Shown: positions 1-8,489 of the stretch, one piece after another
Layout of the letters: the number at the start of each line of letters is the position of its first letter
Numbering within the stretch: the stretch's first letter is position 1
DNA from: NCEH01 sp043195135
Lineage (GTDB): Bacteria; Pseudomonadota; Alphaproteobacteria; Rhizobiales; Xanthobacteraceae
NCBI RefSeq assembly: GCF_043195135.1
Contig: NZ_JBAFWP010000019.1
DNA: 64,000 bases
Reading direction: 5' to 3' (one strand)
The notes under the pieces: model-generated
Database searches by the model: none
Told to the model about the DNA's origin: nothing
What the model saw: only the letters and a program-made list of their open reading frames with translations
Made by a program: the position numbers and the translations under genes

Positions 1-629
1 CCCATCACCTTCTCCATCACCGGCAGAAGACGGCGCATGTGGCGCAGGCCATCCAGGAACGGCCGCACCGCCACCGCCGCCAGCAGGAACGGCACGCCGA
101 GGCCGGCGGAATAGATCGCCAGCAGGCCCGCGCCCTTCGCGACCGTCGCCTCCGATCCGGCCACCGCCAGGATCGCGCCCAGCACCGGCCCGAGGCACGG
201 GGTCCAGCCGAAGGCAAAGGCGAGGCCCATCACGAACGCGCCCCACAGGCCGGTGGGTTCGTTCACATGCGGCCGGGCGGTGCGCGACAGCAGATGGATC
301 TTGAACACGCCCAGAAAATTCAGCCCCATCACGATGATCGCGATGCCGGCGATGATGGACAGCACTTCCTGGTGCGCGCGCAGCACCTCGCCCACCGCCG
401 AGGCGCCGGCCCCCAATGCGACGAACACCACGGTAAAGCCGCTCACGAACAGCAGCGCGCCGAAAATCGCGCGGCGCCCCACCTGCTGCAGCGGTTCGGC
501 CTTCGAGAGATCCTCCAGCGTCGCGCCGCCGAGGAAGCACAGATAAGGCGGCACCAGAGGCAGGACGCAGGGGGACAGGAAACTCGCGAGGCCCGCGGCG
601 AAAGCGGCAGGCAGCGTGACATCGGCCAT
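1..629 (-). CDS. ccdA: CcdA-family cytochrome c biogenesis / thiol-disulfide transporter, C-terminus cut by window edge
   Basis: The reading frame opens at an ATG (complement of 627-629) and runs off the left edge after about 209 residues. CcdA/DsbD-beta proteins are inner-membrane carriers that pass electrons from cytoplasmic thioredoxin to periplasmic thiols, chiefly for cytochrome c maturation. The visible part begins with MADVTLPAAFAAGLASFLSP, directly followed by CVLPLVPPYL, the first conserved Pro-Cys segment. A second Cys lies in the mirror motif GWTPCLGPVLG near residue 145. Several hydrophobic segments fit the six-helix CcdA fold. A role in supplying reductant for haem attachment would suit the oxidase locus a few kb away, but they are not one operon. 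The identification is strong; only the C-terminus is unseen. Confidence 0.93.
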   Translation of the reverse strand, partial: MADVTLPAAFAAGLASFLSPCVLPLVPPYLCFLGGATLEDLSKAEPLQQVGRRAIFGALLFVSGFTVVFVALGAGASAVGEVLRAHQEVLSIIAGIAIIVMGLNFLGVFKIHLLSRTARPHVNEPTGLWGAFVMGLAFAFGWTPCLGPVLGAILAVAGSEATVAKGAGLLAIYSAGLGVPFLLAAVAVRPFLDGLRHMRRLLPVMEKVM

Positions 630-949
630 GGGAGGGTTGCACCCTTCGTACGCGAAACCGCACCCCGCGCGTCGCAAGCCGGCGGAGCTTTCGCCGCCTG
701 TCATGGGCCGGAACGGCGCCACCGCACAAGAGGGCGCGGACCTTGCCTCCCGGCCATGTGATCCGCCTCTTTGCCGCACGCGCCGCCCGTGGACGAGGGG
801 CCGGACCGGCCGGCGCGCGCCTTTGCGGGAAGCGCACGGAGGATCGGTTTGGGAAGACGCGACGCCCCAATGAGATAGCGTTTTCCCGATTCCCTGAAAC
901 CGGGAAACCCTCTAGAGCTTAGGTACGATCCCGCTGGCCCGGACGCGAC
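630..949. other. Intergenic region between divergent ccdA and the P1 peptidase gene
   Basis: This 320-base gap separates two divergent genes and should hold both promoters. I see no convincing protein. Near 874-906 there is an imperfect inverted repeat, TTTTCCCG then CGGGAAA about 12 bases later, followed by CTCTAGAG at 910-917. That hairpin plus CTCTAG end resembles the edges of short palindromic repeats scattered in Hyphomicrobiales genomes, but this copy is too degenerate to assign. Confidence 0.4.
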
Positions 950-1942
950 ATGCTCAACCTCCTCACCGATGTGCCGGGCCTCCAGGTTGGGAACGCGACC
1001 GACCTCAAGCTGGGATCCGGCGTCACGGCGGTGCTGTGCGATGTGCCGACCATCGCCGCGGTGGATGTGCGCGGCGGCAGCCCCGGCACGCGCGAAACCG
1101 ATCTCCTCGCGCCCGGCGCCAGCGTTCAGCACGTGGATGCCCTGTTCCTGTCCGGCGGCTCGGCCTTCGGCCTCGATGCGGGCTCTGGCATCATGTCCTG
1201 GCTGGCGGAACAGGGGCGCGGGCACCCGGTGGGCTCGGTGCGGGTGCCCATCGTCCCCGGCGCGATCCTGTTCGATCTCCTCAATGGCGGCGACAAGGCC
1301 TGGGGCCGCCATTCGCCCTATGCCGCCCTTGGCTATGAGGCGGCGGCGACGGCGCGCGCCGGTCGCTTCGCCCTCGGCTCCGTCGGCGCCGGCACCGGCG
1401 CGACAACGGCCCACGTGAAGGGCGGGTTGGGCTCGGCGTCCGCCATCACGCCGGGCGGGCACGTGGTCGGCGCCCTGGTGGCCGTGAATGCGGTGGGCAG
1501 CCCGCTGATCGGGACCGGACCCCACCTGCGCGCGGCACCGTTCGAGCGCGATGCCGAGTTCGGCGGGCGCGGCATGCCGCAGCATTGGCCCGACGATGCC
1601 TCGGCGCTCGCCATGAAGGGGGCCATGCCGCGCGCCAACACCACCATCGCGGTGGTGGCCACCGATGCCGTGCTCACGCGCGCGCAGGCCCGGGCCTTCG
1701 CTGTGATGGCGCAGGACGGCTTGGCTCTGTCGCTGTTTCCGGTACACACACAGCTCGATGGCGATTGCGTCTTCGCCCTGGCGACGGGGCGCAAGGACCT
1801 CGACCCCATCCGCCATGCGGAGGCCGAGCTTGGCGCAACCGCCGCCTGCGTTCTGGCGCGCGCGGTCGGGCGCGCCATATTCGAGGCCACCACCTTGCCC
1901 TATCCCGGTGCCCAGGCCGCCTGGCGCGACCGCTTCCGCTGA
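950..1942 (+). CDS. P1 family peptidase (DmpA/NylC-like N-terminal-nucleophile hydrolase)
   Basis: A 330-residue protein of the P1/S58 family, which includes D-aminopeptidase DmpA, beta-peptidyl aminopeptidases and the nylon-oligomer hydrolase NylC. These are made as one chain and cut themselves to free an N-terminal Ser or Thr nucleophile. Visible family marks are LSGGSAFGLDA (residues 68-78), GSVGAGTGATT (143-153), VVGALVAVNAVG (172-183) and ANTTIAVVATDA (229-240). The predicted cut is Asn230-Thr231, giving a Thr nucleophile as in NylC rather than the Gly-Ser of DmpA. No signal peptide is seen, so it is probably cytoplasmic. The next gene starts 11 bases after its stop. The natural substrate cannot be read from sequence; amidase or aminopeptidase activity is inferred from the family. 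Confidence 0.9.
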   Translation: MLNLLTDVPGLQVGNATDLKLGSGVTAVLCDVPTIAAVDVRGGSPGTRETDLLAPGASVQHVDALFLSGGSAFGLDAGSGIMSWLAEQGRGHPVGSVRVPIVPGAILFDLLNGGDKAWGRHSPYAALGYEAAATARAGRFALGSVGAGTGATTAHVKGGLGSASAITPGGHVVGALVAVNAVGSPLIGTGPHLRAAPFERDAEFGGRGMPQHWPDDASALAMKGAMPRANTTIAVVATDAVLTRAQARAFAVMAQDGLALSLFPVHTQLDGDCVFALATGRKDLDPIRHAEAELGATAACVLARAVGRAIFEATTLPYPGAQAAWRDRFR

Positions 1943-1952
1943 AGGACACCCG

Positions 1953-2462
1953 ATGCCCCGCCTCCCTTCCATCCGCCCGATCCGGCACGACAATGACGAC
2001 GCGCCCCGGCTGTCCGGCCTTCTGGCGATCATCTTCTGGTGCGCCTGCGGCATCACGGCCGTGCCGCTTGCCGGCATCTTCACGCTGATCTCGGTGCTCG
2101 GCCCGCAGGCAGCCTGGTCGGCCATCGCAGATTCGCTGTCCGCTCCCGGCGCTTCCTCGCAGATGCTGCGGTTTGGCCTGTTTCCGCAGGTCGTGCTGTT
2201 CGTTTGGGCGATCGGCTTCGTGATCCTGACGGTGCGACGCGCGGCGCGCACGCGCTCCCTTGCGTCGGTCGTTCTGGTGGCATGGCTGATCGTGACCGCC
2301 TTCAGCCAGTTCGCCATCCGCGATCTCCTGGCGCCCGATGGCCTGACCGTGGGCGACCTCGCCGCCCTGCTCCCCGCCCTGCTCGCGCAAGGCGTGGGGG
2401 TCGCGGGTTTCGTCGGCTACATGCGCGAGGGCGAGCGTCCGCGCCGCTATTACGGGGCCTGA
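1953..2462 (+). CDS. Small integral membrane protein, unknown function
   Basis: The preferred start is the ATG at 1953, 11 bases after the peptidase stop, giving 169 residues; an in-frame extension upstream would overlap the peptidase and is unlikely. Four hydrophobic segments are visible at about residues 23-50, 75-95, 102-121 and 134-155, with a charged C-terminus ending in RRYYGA. The layout resembles DUF2569-type four-helix membrane proteins but no diagnostic motif lets me assign it. It is probably co-transcribed with the P1 peptidase. Function unknown. Confidence 0.75.
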   Translation: MPRLPSIRPIRHDNDDAPRLSGLLAIIFWCACGITAVPLAGIFTLISVLGPQAAWSAIADSLSAPGASSQMLRFGLFPQVVLFVWAIGFVILTVRRAARTRSLASVVLVAWLIVTAFSQFAIRDLLAPDGLTVGDLAALLPALLAQGVGVAGFVGYMREGERPRRYYGA

Positions 2463-2469
2463 ACGGCCG

Positions 2470-3213
2470 TCACAGCAAGCCGCGGCGCCGCGAAATGACG
2501 AAGGCCACATAGACCCCCGCGAGGGTCACGGCGAGGCCATACCAGGTCAACGCATATTCAAGGTGCCGGTTGGGGAAGGACAGCCGCGTCTCCCCGCCCT
2601 GGGGCAGGCCGCCGGGATTGGGACTTTCATCGGCATCGATGATGAAGGGCGCCACCTTTGCAAGCCCGCGCGCGGCGGCAATCTCCGCCGGGTCGCGCCG
2701 GAACCAGGCATTGTGGGCGGGATCGTTCGCCGGCACGAACCAGCTCGCCTCCTCGGGCATGCGCAGCAGGCCGGTGACCGTCACCGGCCCCTGGATCTGA
2801 CCGTCCCGGCGGCTGTCGGGCGCGCGGCGATCTTCCGGAACAAAGCCGCGATTGACCAGGATCGCCGCCCCATCCGGCAGAATCAGCGGCGTCAGCACCT
2901 GGAAGCCCGGCCCCTTGAACGGCCCTTTCGGGTCGGACAGGACCGTGTAGATCAAGGTTTCCTTGGCATGGTCGAACGTGCCGGTGGCCCGCACCGGCTG
3001 ATACTCGTCCACCTCGCGCGTCACGCTCGGCCATTGGGACGCGGGCAGCACCGGGTGCGGCGGCTGCGCCGCGCGGGCCTCGACCTGTTCGATGAGGCCA
3101 TTCTTCCAGCTCAGCCGCTCCAGCTGCCAGGTGCCGAGGCCGAGCAGCGCCACGAACGCGACCAGGGAGGCCAGGGTGGGCAGCAGCAGCCCGCGACGCA
3201 GCGATCCGCTCAT
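2470..3213 (-). CDS. SURF1 family cytochrome c oxidase assembly protein
   Basis: SURF1 (Shy1) proteins are inner-membrane factors that help insert haem a into subunit I of cytochrome c oxidase. This 247-residue protein starts with MSGSLRRGLL, has an N-terminal membrane helix (about 10-28) ending in the family motif LGTWQLERLSWK, a periplasmic middle with VNRGFVP, and a C-terminal helix preceded by NRHLEYALTWYGLA. That two-helix topology and both motifs are characteristic. The start was placed at the ATG that overlaps the stop of the upstream DUF983 gene by four bases (ATGA at 3210-3213), indicating translational coupling. A longer upstream reading is possible but would run through the DUF983 gene. 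Confidence 0.95.
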   Translation of the reverse strand: MSGSLRRGLLLPTLASLVAFVALLGLGTWQLERLSWKNGLIEQVEARAAQPPHPVLPASQWPSVTREVDEYQPVRATGTFDHAKETLIYTVLSDPKGPFKGPGFQVLTPLILPDGAAILVNRGFVPEDRRAPDSRRDGQIQGPVTVTGLLRMPEEASWFVPANDPAHNAWFRRDPAEIAAARGLAKVAPFIIDADESPNPGGLPQGGETRLSFPNRHLEYALTWYGLAVTLAGVYVAFVISRRRGLL

Positions 3214-3599
3214 TCGCCGTCGCGCGGCTCCAGTCGCCCCTCGGACGCCCGGTTTGCATATTGCATCGCCACCAGCACGCCCTTGAATGGGCGAAGCAGG
3301 CCGAGCGTGACGATCAAGATGCCCGGGATCCACAGCAAGGCGTGCACCCAGAGGGGCGGCTCGAACGTGACCTCCACCCAGAAGGCGAGCGCGACCACCA
3401 GGAACCCGCCGATGAGGATGACGAAGACCGCAGGGCCGTCACCCGCATCGATGAAGGAGTAATCCAGGCCGCAGGCCTCGCATTCCGGAGCGAGCTGCAG
3501 AAACCCCTTGAACAATTTTCCCTTGCCGCAGCGCGGGCAGCGGCAGGATAGGCCCGCGACGATGGGCGAGACCGGGCTGTAATACGGTTCCATGGTCAT
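3210..3599 (-). CDS. DUF983 family zinc-ribbon membrane protein
   Basis: 129 residues with two CxxC pairs near the N-terminus (Cys21/Cys24 in CPRCGKG and Cys40/Cys43 in CEACGLDY), the hallmark of DUF983, followed by two hydrophobic helices at about 57-77 and 83-103. Genes of this family sit next to SURF1 and oxidase subunit III in many alphaproteobacteria, so a role in oxidase assembly or metal handling is often supposed but not established. Its stop overlaps the SURF1 start by four bases. A second ATG two codons in could be the true start. Confidence 0.9.
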   Translation of the reverse strand: MTMEPYYSPVSPIVAGLSCRCPRCGKGKLFKGFLQLAPECEACGLDYSFIDAGDGPAVFVILIGGFLVVALAFWVEVTFEPPLWVHALLWIPGILIVTLGLLRPFKGVLVAMQYANRASEGRLEPRDGE

Positions 3600-3626
3600 C
3601 CCCGTTCACGGCCGCAGCCGCCGGCG

Positions 3627-3658
3627 AAACAAAACGGGGCGGCTCGCGCCGCCCCGCC
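3627..3658 (-). terminator. Intrinsic terminator after ctaE
   Basis: On the minus strand a perfect 9-bp GC stem (3635-3643 pairing with 3648-3656) with a four-base loop is followed by TTTTGTTT. It lies just beyond the ctaE stop and ahead of the DUF983 start, so it separates the oxidase subunit transcript from DUF983-SURF1. Confidence 0.8.
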
Positions 3659-3691
3659 GATTCCTGAGAAACCCTTGGGGCTCCGGCGACC

Positions 3692-4522
3692 TCAGTGGGC
3701 GGACGCGCCGGCGCCCCACACATAGATGAAGGCGAACAGGAACAGCCACACCACGTCCACGAAATGCCAGTACCAGGCGGCCGCCTCGAAGCCGAAATGC
3801 TTCTGCGGCGTGAAATCCCCGGCCACGGCGCGCAGCAGGCACACCAGCAGGAAGATGGTGCCCACGATCACATGGAAGCCATGGAACCCGGTCGCCATGA
3901 AGAAGGTGGCGCCATAGATGTTGCCGGAGAAGCCGAAATGCACGTGCAGATATTCGAACGCCTGGCAGCTGGTGAACAGCACACCCAGCACGACCGTGAG
4001 CAACAGGCCCCATTTCAGACCCTGGCGGTCGTTTTCCAGCAGCGCATGATGGGCCCAGGTGACCGTGGTGCCAGAGGTGAGCAGCAGCAGCGTGTTGAGC
4101 AGCGGCAGATGCCAGGGATCAAGCGATTCGATGCCATGGGGCGGCCACACGCCGCCGGTCACCTCGAAGCGCGAATAATTGATCGCCTCTCCGGAGAACA
4201 GGGCGGCATCGAAATAGGCCCAGAACCAGGCGACGAAGAACATCACCTCGGACGCGATGAACAGGATCATGCCGTAGCGCAGGCCGATCTGCACCACCGG
4301 GGTATGGAAACCCAGATGGCCTTCGCGGATCATGTCCCGCCACCAGCCGAACATGGTGTAGAGCACGCCCAGAAAGCCGATCCCCATGGGAATGGCCGTG
4401 CCGCCGTGCATCCACACCACCGCGCCGCCGGTGAGAATGAAGGCCGAGATCGAGCCCACGATGGGCCACGGGCTCGGCTCCACCATGTGATAATCGTGCT
4501 GCTTCACGTGTCCCTCGGCCAT
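3692..4522 (-). CDS. ctaE: Cytochrome c oxidase subunit III
   Basis: 276 residues matching the seven-helix subunit III of aa3-type oxidases, which stabilises the catalytic core and lines the oxygen path. Recognisable stretches are the N-terminal HDYHMVEPSPWP, GWWRDMIREGHLG, ASEVMFFVAWFWAYF, the loop SLDPWHLPLLNTLLLLTSGTTVTWAHHAL and the C-terminal AAAWYWHFVDVVWLFLF. The His-Asp rich C-terminal helix and the Glu in SEVMFF are conserved. It follows ctaG in the minus-strand cluster after a 158-base gap and ends before a strong terminator. Confidence 0.98.
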   Translation of the reverse strand: MAEGHVKQHDYHMVEPSPWPIVGSISAFILTGGAVVWMHGGTAIPMGIGFLGVLYTMFGWWRDMIREGHLGFHTPVVQIGLRYGMILFIASEVMFFVAWFWAYFDAALFSGEAINYSRFEVTGGVWPPHGIESLDPWHLPLLNTLLLLTSGTTVTWAHHALLENDRQGLKWGLLLTVVLGVLFTSCQAFEYLHVHFGFSGNIYGATFFMATGFHGFHVIVGTIFLLVCLLRAVAGDFTPQKHFGFEAAAWYWHFVDVVWLFLFAFIYVWGAGASAH

Positions 4523-4680
4523 TTGAAGCGGCCTCCCCTTCCAGCATTAAAATTCTACCAGGACCTGCCGCCCCGCCGCAATGCGACGGTTGTGTCCAGC
4601 CCCACCAACCAACCCACCCGGCCGTCCGGGCTTGATCTCTTTGCCGCCTCGCCACTGCGCGGCACCGGCGGACCCAAGGC

Positions 4681-5325
4681 TCACAGAGCCTTCTTGGAAC
4701 TCTCGCTCGCCGGCTCGGCCGCGCGCGCAACCGGCGCCGCGGGCTTGGGAGCGGGGAAAAAGGTGTAGGACAATGTGATGGTCTTCACATTGTTGAATTC
4801 CGGATCGTCCGCGATGGCGGGATCGATGAAGAACACCACCGGCATGTCCACCTTTTCCTTGCCCTGCATCGTCTGTTCGGAAAAGCAGAAGCACTGCATC
4901 TTCACGAAATAGGCGCCCGCGGGGGCCGGCGTGACATTGTAGGTGGCGTTGCCGTAGGTCTCCGCCGAGGAGAGATTGCGGGCGAGGTAATAGACCATCT
5001 TGGTCTCGCCCACGCGCACGTTCACATCCGCCTGTTCGGGCTTGAACTCCCACGGCAGGCCGGGGGCGATATTGGAGTCGAACCGCACCTGGATGGTGCG
5101 GTCGAGCACCTTGTCGGGCGCGGCCGTGCCCACCCGCGTCGCTCCGCCGAAGCCGGTGAGCGAGCAGAACATCGCGTAGAAGGGAACGATCGCATAAGCC
5201 GCGCCGACCATGCCGAGGGCGAACGCGAGGCATGCCAGGGCCACCGGCAGGTGCCGGAGGCGCCGCCGCTTCGGAGTGGCGGCCGAGCCCGGTTCGGGCA
5301 AGGGGGGCTGCGCGGCTGCGCTCAT
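4681..5325 (-). CDS. ctaG: Cytochrome c oxidase assembly protein CtaG (Cox11 family)
   Basis: CtaG/Cox11 delivers copper to the CuB site of oxidase subunit I. This 214-residue protein has one N-terminal membrane anchor (about 27-47) and a periplasmic beta-domain. The copper-binding CFCF motif is present (Cys145 and Cys147 in QCFCFSEQ), with the extra Cys54 near the membrane in AMFCSLTGFGG, as in active Cox11. It begins seven bases after the stop of the small CoxF-like gene, so the two are probably one transcript. Confidence 0.98.
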   Translation of the reverse strand: MSAAAQPPLPEPGSAATPKRRRLRHLPVALACLAFALGMVGAAYAIVPFYAMFCSLTGFGGATRVGTAAPDKVLDRTIQVRFDSNIAPGLPWEFKPEQADVNVRVGETKMVYYLARNLSSAETYGNATYNVTPAPAGAYFVKMQCFCFSEQTMQGKEKVDMPVVFFIDPAIADDPEFNNVKTITLSYTFFPAPKPAAPVARAAEPASESSKKAL

Positions 5326-5332
5326 TTCATCC

Positions 5333-5515
5333 TCACAGCGGCCGGTTCAACACGGCCGGACCCATCTTCACGATGGTGACCACGTAGAAAAGGATCACCA
5401 GGAAACCCAGCACCGAAGCGATGGCCACCGAGCGCGCCCGCCGCCGCCGCTTCTGCTCATCGGTCAGCACGATGCCCTCACTCTCGGGCGCGCGCTTTTC
5501 CTTCTTGTCCACCAC
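5333..5515 (-). CDS. CoxF-like small membrane protein of the oxidase cluster
   Basis: A 60-residue protein with a basic, hydrophilic N-terminus (KRRRRARS around 24) and one membrane helix (about 30-50). A tiny single-helix protein at this place, between ctaB and ctaG, is the usual arrangement in Hyphomicrobiales, where it is called coxF. The function is not well defined; a role in oxidase assembly is inferred from position. It lies three bases after the ctaB stop. Confidence 0.85.
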   Translation of the reverse strand: MVDKKEKRAPESEGIVLTDEQKRRRRARSVAIASVLGFLVILFYVVTIVKMGPAVLNRPL

Positions 5516-5518
5516 GCA

Positions 5519-6451
5519 TCACACTCCCACCAGCGCTTCGGCCAAAAGCGAGGCGAAGAGCAAAAACAGATACAGAATGGAGAAGCCGAACAATTGCTTG
5601 CTCGCCTTCACAGCCGCCGCACCTTCGCGCACGCGGTAGACCTTCACGGCGAACCAGACCATGCCGGCCCCGAGAATGGCAGCCACCGCGCCATAGCCGT
5701 ATCCGGCATAGCCGAGCGCAACCGGTGAGAGGGCGAGCGGAACCAGGAACAGCGTGTAGAGCAGGATCTGCCGGCGGGTTTCGTCCGGTCCCGCCGTCAC
5801 GGGCAGCATGGGCACGCCGGCGCGCGCGTAATCATCGGCGCGATAGAGCGCGAGCGCCCAGAAATGCGGCGGCGTCCAGAAGAAGATGATCGCCACCAGC
5901 AGCAGGCTTTCGAACCCCACGGAACCGGACGCGGCCGCCCACGCCACCATGGGGGGAAATGCGCCGGCCGCGCCGCCGATCACGATGTTCTGCGGCGTCG
6001 AGCGCTTCAGCCACATGGTGTAGATGACGACGTAGAAGAAGATGGTGAAGGCCAGCAGCGCACCGGCCAGGACATTGACCAGCAGGCCGAGCACCACCAC
6101 CGAGAAGGCCGAAAGCGTCAGACCGAAGGCGAGGGCTTCTTGCGGCGTCACGCGGCCGGCGGGAATGGGACGGTTCTTCGTGCGGGCCATGACCGCGTCG
6201 ATGTCCGCATCCCACCACATGTTCAGCGCGCCCGCAGCGCCCGCGCCGACCGCGATGCACAACAAGGCGGTGAAGGCGATGACCGGATGCACGTGGTCCG
6301 GCGCGCGAACCAGGCCAACCAGGGCCGTGAAGATCACCAGCGACATGACGCGCGGCTTCAGGAGCGACAGGTAATCGCGCGGCGAGGCGAGGCCGAGACC
6401 CGCTTCGCCACCGCCCGTCGTCTGGTTCAAGCTCACGCTCACATCGCTCAT
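5519..6451 (-). CDS. ctaB: Protoheme IX farnesyltransferase (haem O synthase)
   Basis: CtaB adds a farnesyl group to haem B, making haem O, the precursor of the haem A of aa3 oxidase. The 310-residue protein is a polytopic UbiA-family prenyltransferase. The first aspartate-rich motif reads NMWWDADID (Asn77, Asp81, Asp85) followed by RTKNRPIPAG, and the second reads YRADDYARAGVPMLPV near residue 215. The start was set at ATG 6449-6451 (MSDVSVSL); an in-frame start six codons upstream is less convincing. No ctaA (haem A synthase) is in the window, so it must lie elsewhere. Confidence 0.97.
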   Translation of the reverse strand: MSDVSVSLNQTTGGGEAGLGLASPRDYLSLLKPRVMSLVIFTALVGLVRAPDHVHPVIAFTALLCIAVGAGAAGALNMWWDADIDAVMARTKNRPIPAGRVTPQEALAFGLTLSAFSVVVLGLLVNVLAGALLAFTIFFYVVIYTMWLKRSTPQNIVIGGAAGAFPPMVAWAAASGSVGFESLLLVAIIFFWTPPHFWALALYRADDYARAGVPMLPVTAGPDETRRQILLYTLFLVPLALSPVALGYAGYGYGAVAAILGAGMVWFAVKVYRVREGAAAVKASKQLFGFSILYLFLLFASLLAEALVGV

Positions 6452-6670
6452 GCGCACTCGTCCTGTCATACTGGTCTTGCTCGGAGCCCGCCTCGTGGCG
6501 TCGCTCCTTTTTACGCGTCAACTAAGCCGCCGGTGCGGCGCGCCACATGGCCCCTGCGCTCCCGCAAGTGCAGGCAGCGGGAGTCCGCCTGGTCCGGGTC
6601 CGGGTAATCGACACCCACGGACCGACACCCTGCCGCCCTTCCCTGCCCAAGCCCCTTGTCCCCGAAACGG

Positions 6671-6696
6671 AACCGGCGCGGGAAACCGCGCCGGTT
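6671..6696 (-). terminator. Hairpin downstream of ctaD
   Basis: A perfect 11-bp stem (6671-6681 with 6686-6696) enclosing a four-base loop lies 23 bases after the ctaD stop. The following minus-strand bases are only weakly T-rich, so it may be a partial terminator or an RNA-stabilising end between ctaD and ctaB. Confidence 0.6.
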
Positions 6697-6718
6697 CGCC
6701 TCGAGGGAAAGCCGACGC

Positions 6719-8329
6719 TCACTTGATGCGCGGCAGAACTTCGAACTGGTGGAACGGCGGAGGAGAGGTCAGCGTCCATTCCAGGGTCGTCGCACCGGGT
6801 CCCCAGGGGTTAGGGCCGGCCAGTTCCTTGCGGCGGAAGGCGACCACGATGCCCGTCAAGAAGATCAGCACGGCGAAACCGGAGATGTAGGAGCCGATGG
6901 AGGACACGAAATTCCAGTGCGCGAACGCATCGGGATAATCCACATAGCGGCGGGGCATGCCGGCGAGGCCGAGGAAGTGCTGCGGGAAGAACACCAGGTT
7001 CACGCCCACGAACGTGACCCAGAAGTGCAGCTTGCCCCAGAATTCCGGGATCATGTAGCCGCTCATTTTCGGGAACCAATAATACCACCCGGCGAAGATG
7101 GCGAACACCGCGCCGAGCGACAGCACGTAGTGGAAATGGGCCACCACGTAATAGGTGTCGTGCAGCGAGCGGTCGATGCCGGCGTTGGAGAGCACGACGC
7201 CCGTCACGCCGCCGACGGTGAACAGGAAGATGAAGCCGATCGCCCACAGCATGGGGGTGCGGAACTGCACCGAACCGCCCCACATGGTGGCGATCCAAGA
7301 GAAGATCTTCACGCCCGTCGGGATGGCGATGATCATGGTTGCCGCGACGAAATAGGACTGCGTCGAAGCCGAGAGGCCCACCGTGTACATGTGGTGCGCC
7401 CACACCACGAAGCCGACCACGCCGATCGCCACCATGGCGTAGGCCATGCCGAGATAGCCGAACACCGGCTTGCGCGAGAAGGTCGAGACGATGTGAGAGA
7501 CGATGCCGAAGCCCGGCAGGATCAGGATGTACACTTCCGGGTGGCCGAAGAACCAGAACAGATGCTGGAACAGGATCGGATCACCGCCGCCGGCCGGATC
7601 GAAGAAGGTGGTGCCGAAATTGCGGTCCGTCAGCAGCATGGTGATGGCGCCGGCGAGCACCGGCAGCGACAGCAGCAGCAGGAAGGCGGTGATCAGCTGG
7701 GCCCAGGCGAACAGCGGCATCTTGTGCAGCGTCATGCCCGGGGCGCGCATGTTGAAGATGGTGGTGATGAGGTTGATCGCCCCGAGGATCGAGGACGCGC
7801 CGGCGATATGCAGCGCGAAGATCAGCAGGTCCATGGCCGGGCCGGGATGGCCGAGCTTGGAGGAGAGCGGGGGGTAGATCGTCCAGCCGCCGCCGAAGCC
7901 GTTGGAGCCGGCGGCGCCTTCGACGAACAGGGAGATGATCGCCAGCCCGAACGCCGGCGGCATCAGCCAGAAGGCGATGTTGTTGATGCGCGGGAAGGCC
8001 GTGTCCGGCGCGCCGATCATCAGCGGAATGAAGTAGTTCCCGAAGCCGCCGATCAGCGCCGGCATCACCATGAAGAAGATCATGATGAGGCCGTGGCCCG
8101 TGGTGAACACGTTGAAGGTCTGCGGGTTCTTGAAATACTGGAGGCCCGGCTCCATCAGTTCCAGACGGATGCCAATGGACAACGCGCCGCCCACGATCCC
8201 CGCCACGATGGCGAAGATCAGGTACATGATGCCGATGTCCTTGTTATTCGTCGAGAACACCCACCGCTTCCATCCCGTGGGATTGTGCTCGGCATGTGCC
8301 GCGTCGTGCGCGATAGCCTCGGTGGCCAT
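6719..8329 (-). CDS. ctaD: Cytochrome c oxidase subunit I (aa3-type)
   Basis: The 536-residue catalytic subunit, holding low-spin haem a and the haem a3-CuB centre that reduces oxygen and pumps protons. All key residues are visible: His79 in TTGHG and His400 in VAHFH as haem a ligands, His398 as haem a3 ligand, and CuB ligands His263, His312 and His313, with the cross-linked Tyr267 in GHPEVY. Lys340 in PTGVKIF marks the K proton channel, and the D-channel asparagines are present in GGFGNYFIPLMIGAPD. The start is ATG 8327-8329, which has GAGGA eight bases upstream; a TTG five codons earlier is weaker. It lies 160 bases after ctaC. Confidence 0.98.
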   Translation of the reverse strand: MATEAIAHDAAHAEHNPTGWKRWVFSTNNKDIGIMYLIFAIVAGIVGGALSIGIRLELMEPGLQYFKNPQTFNVFTTGHGLIMIFFMVMPALIGGFGNYFIPLMIGAPDTAFPRINNIAFWLMPPAFGLAIISLFVEGAAGSNGFGGGWTIYPPLSSKLGHPGPAMDLLIFALHIAGASSILGAINLITTIFNMRAPGMTLHKMPLFAWAQLITAFLLLLSLPVLAGAITMLLTDRNFGTTFFDPAGGGDPILFQHLFWFFGHPEVYILILPGFGIVSHIVSTFSRKPVFGYLGMAYAMVAIGVVGFVVWAHHMYTVGLSASTQSYFVAATMIIAIPTGVKIFSWIATMWGGSVQFRTPMLWAIGFIFLFTVGGVTGVVLSNAGIDRSLHDTYYVVAHFHYVLSLGAVFAIFAGWYYWFPKMSGYMIPEFWGKLHFWVTFVGVNLVFFPQHFLGLAGMPRRYVDYPDAFAHWNFVSSIGSYISGFAVLIFLTGIVVAFRRKELAGPNPWGPGATTLEWTLTSPPPFHQFEVLPRIK

Positions 8330-8391
8330 GAGTCTAGTCCTCAATCTCTTGACGTTGCCGTCTTATCTTTAAGCGCCGTGGGGTCGTGTCT

Positions 8392-8407
8392 GGTCCGCGC
8401 GCGGACC
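8392..8407. terminator. Perfect 16-base palindrome between ctaC and ctaD
   Basis: GGTCCGCGCGCGGACC is a perfect inverted repeat able to form a tight hairpin in RNA from the ctaC-ctaD intergenic stretch. There is no T-run after it on the minus strand, so it is better read as an RNA end or processing structure than as a full terminator. Confidence 0.4.
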
Positions 8408-8489
8408 CTTCGATTTCAGGGCGCGAGACGACGGATGCCTTCTCGCGCCATCTTTGTTCGTGTCGGCTCGACGCGTCCGGGCGGACGCC

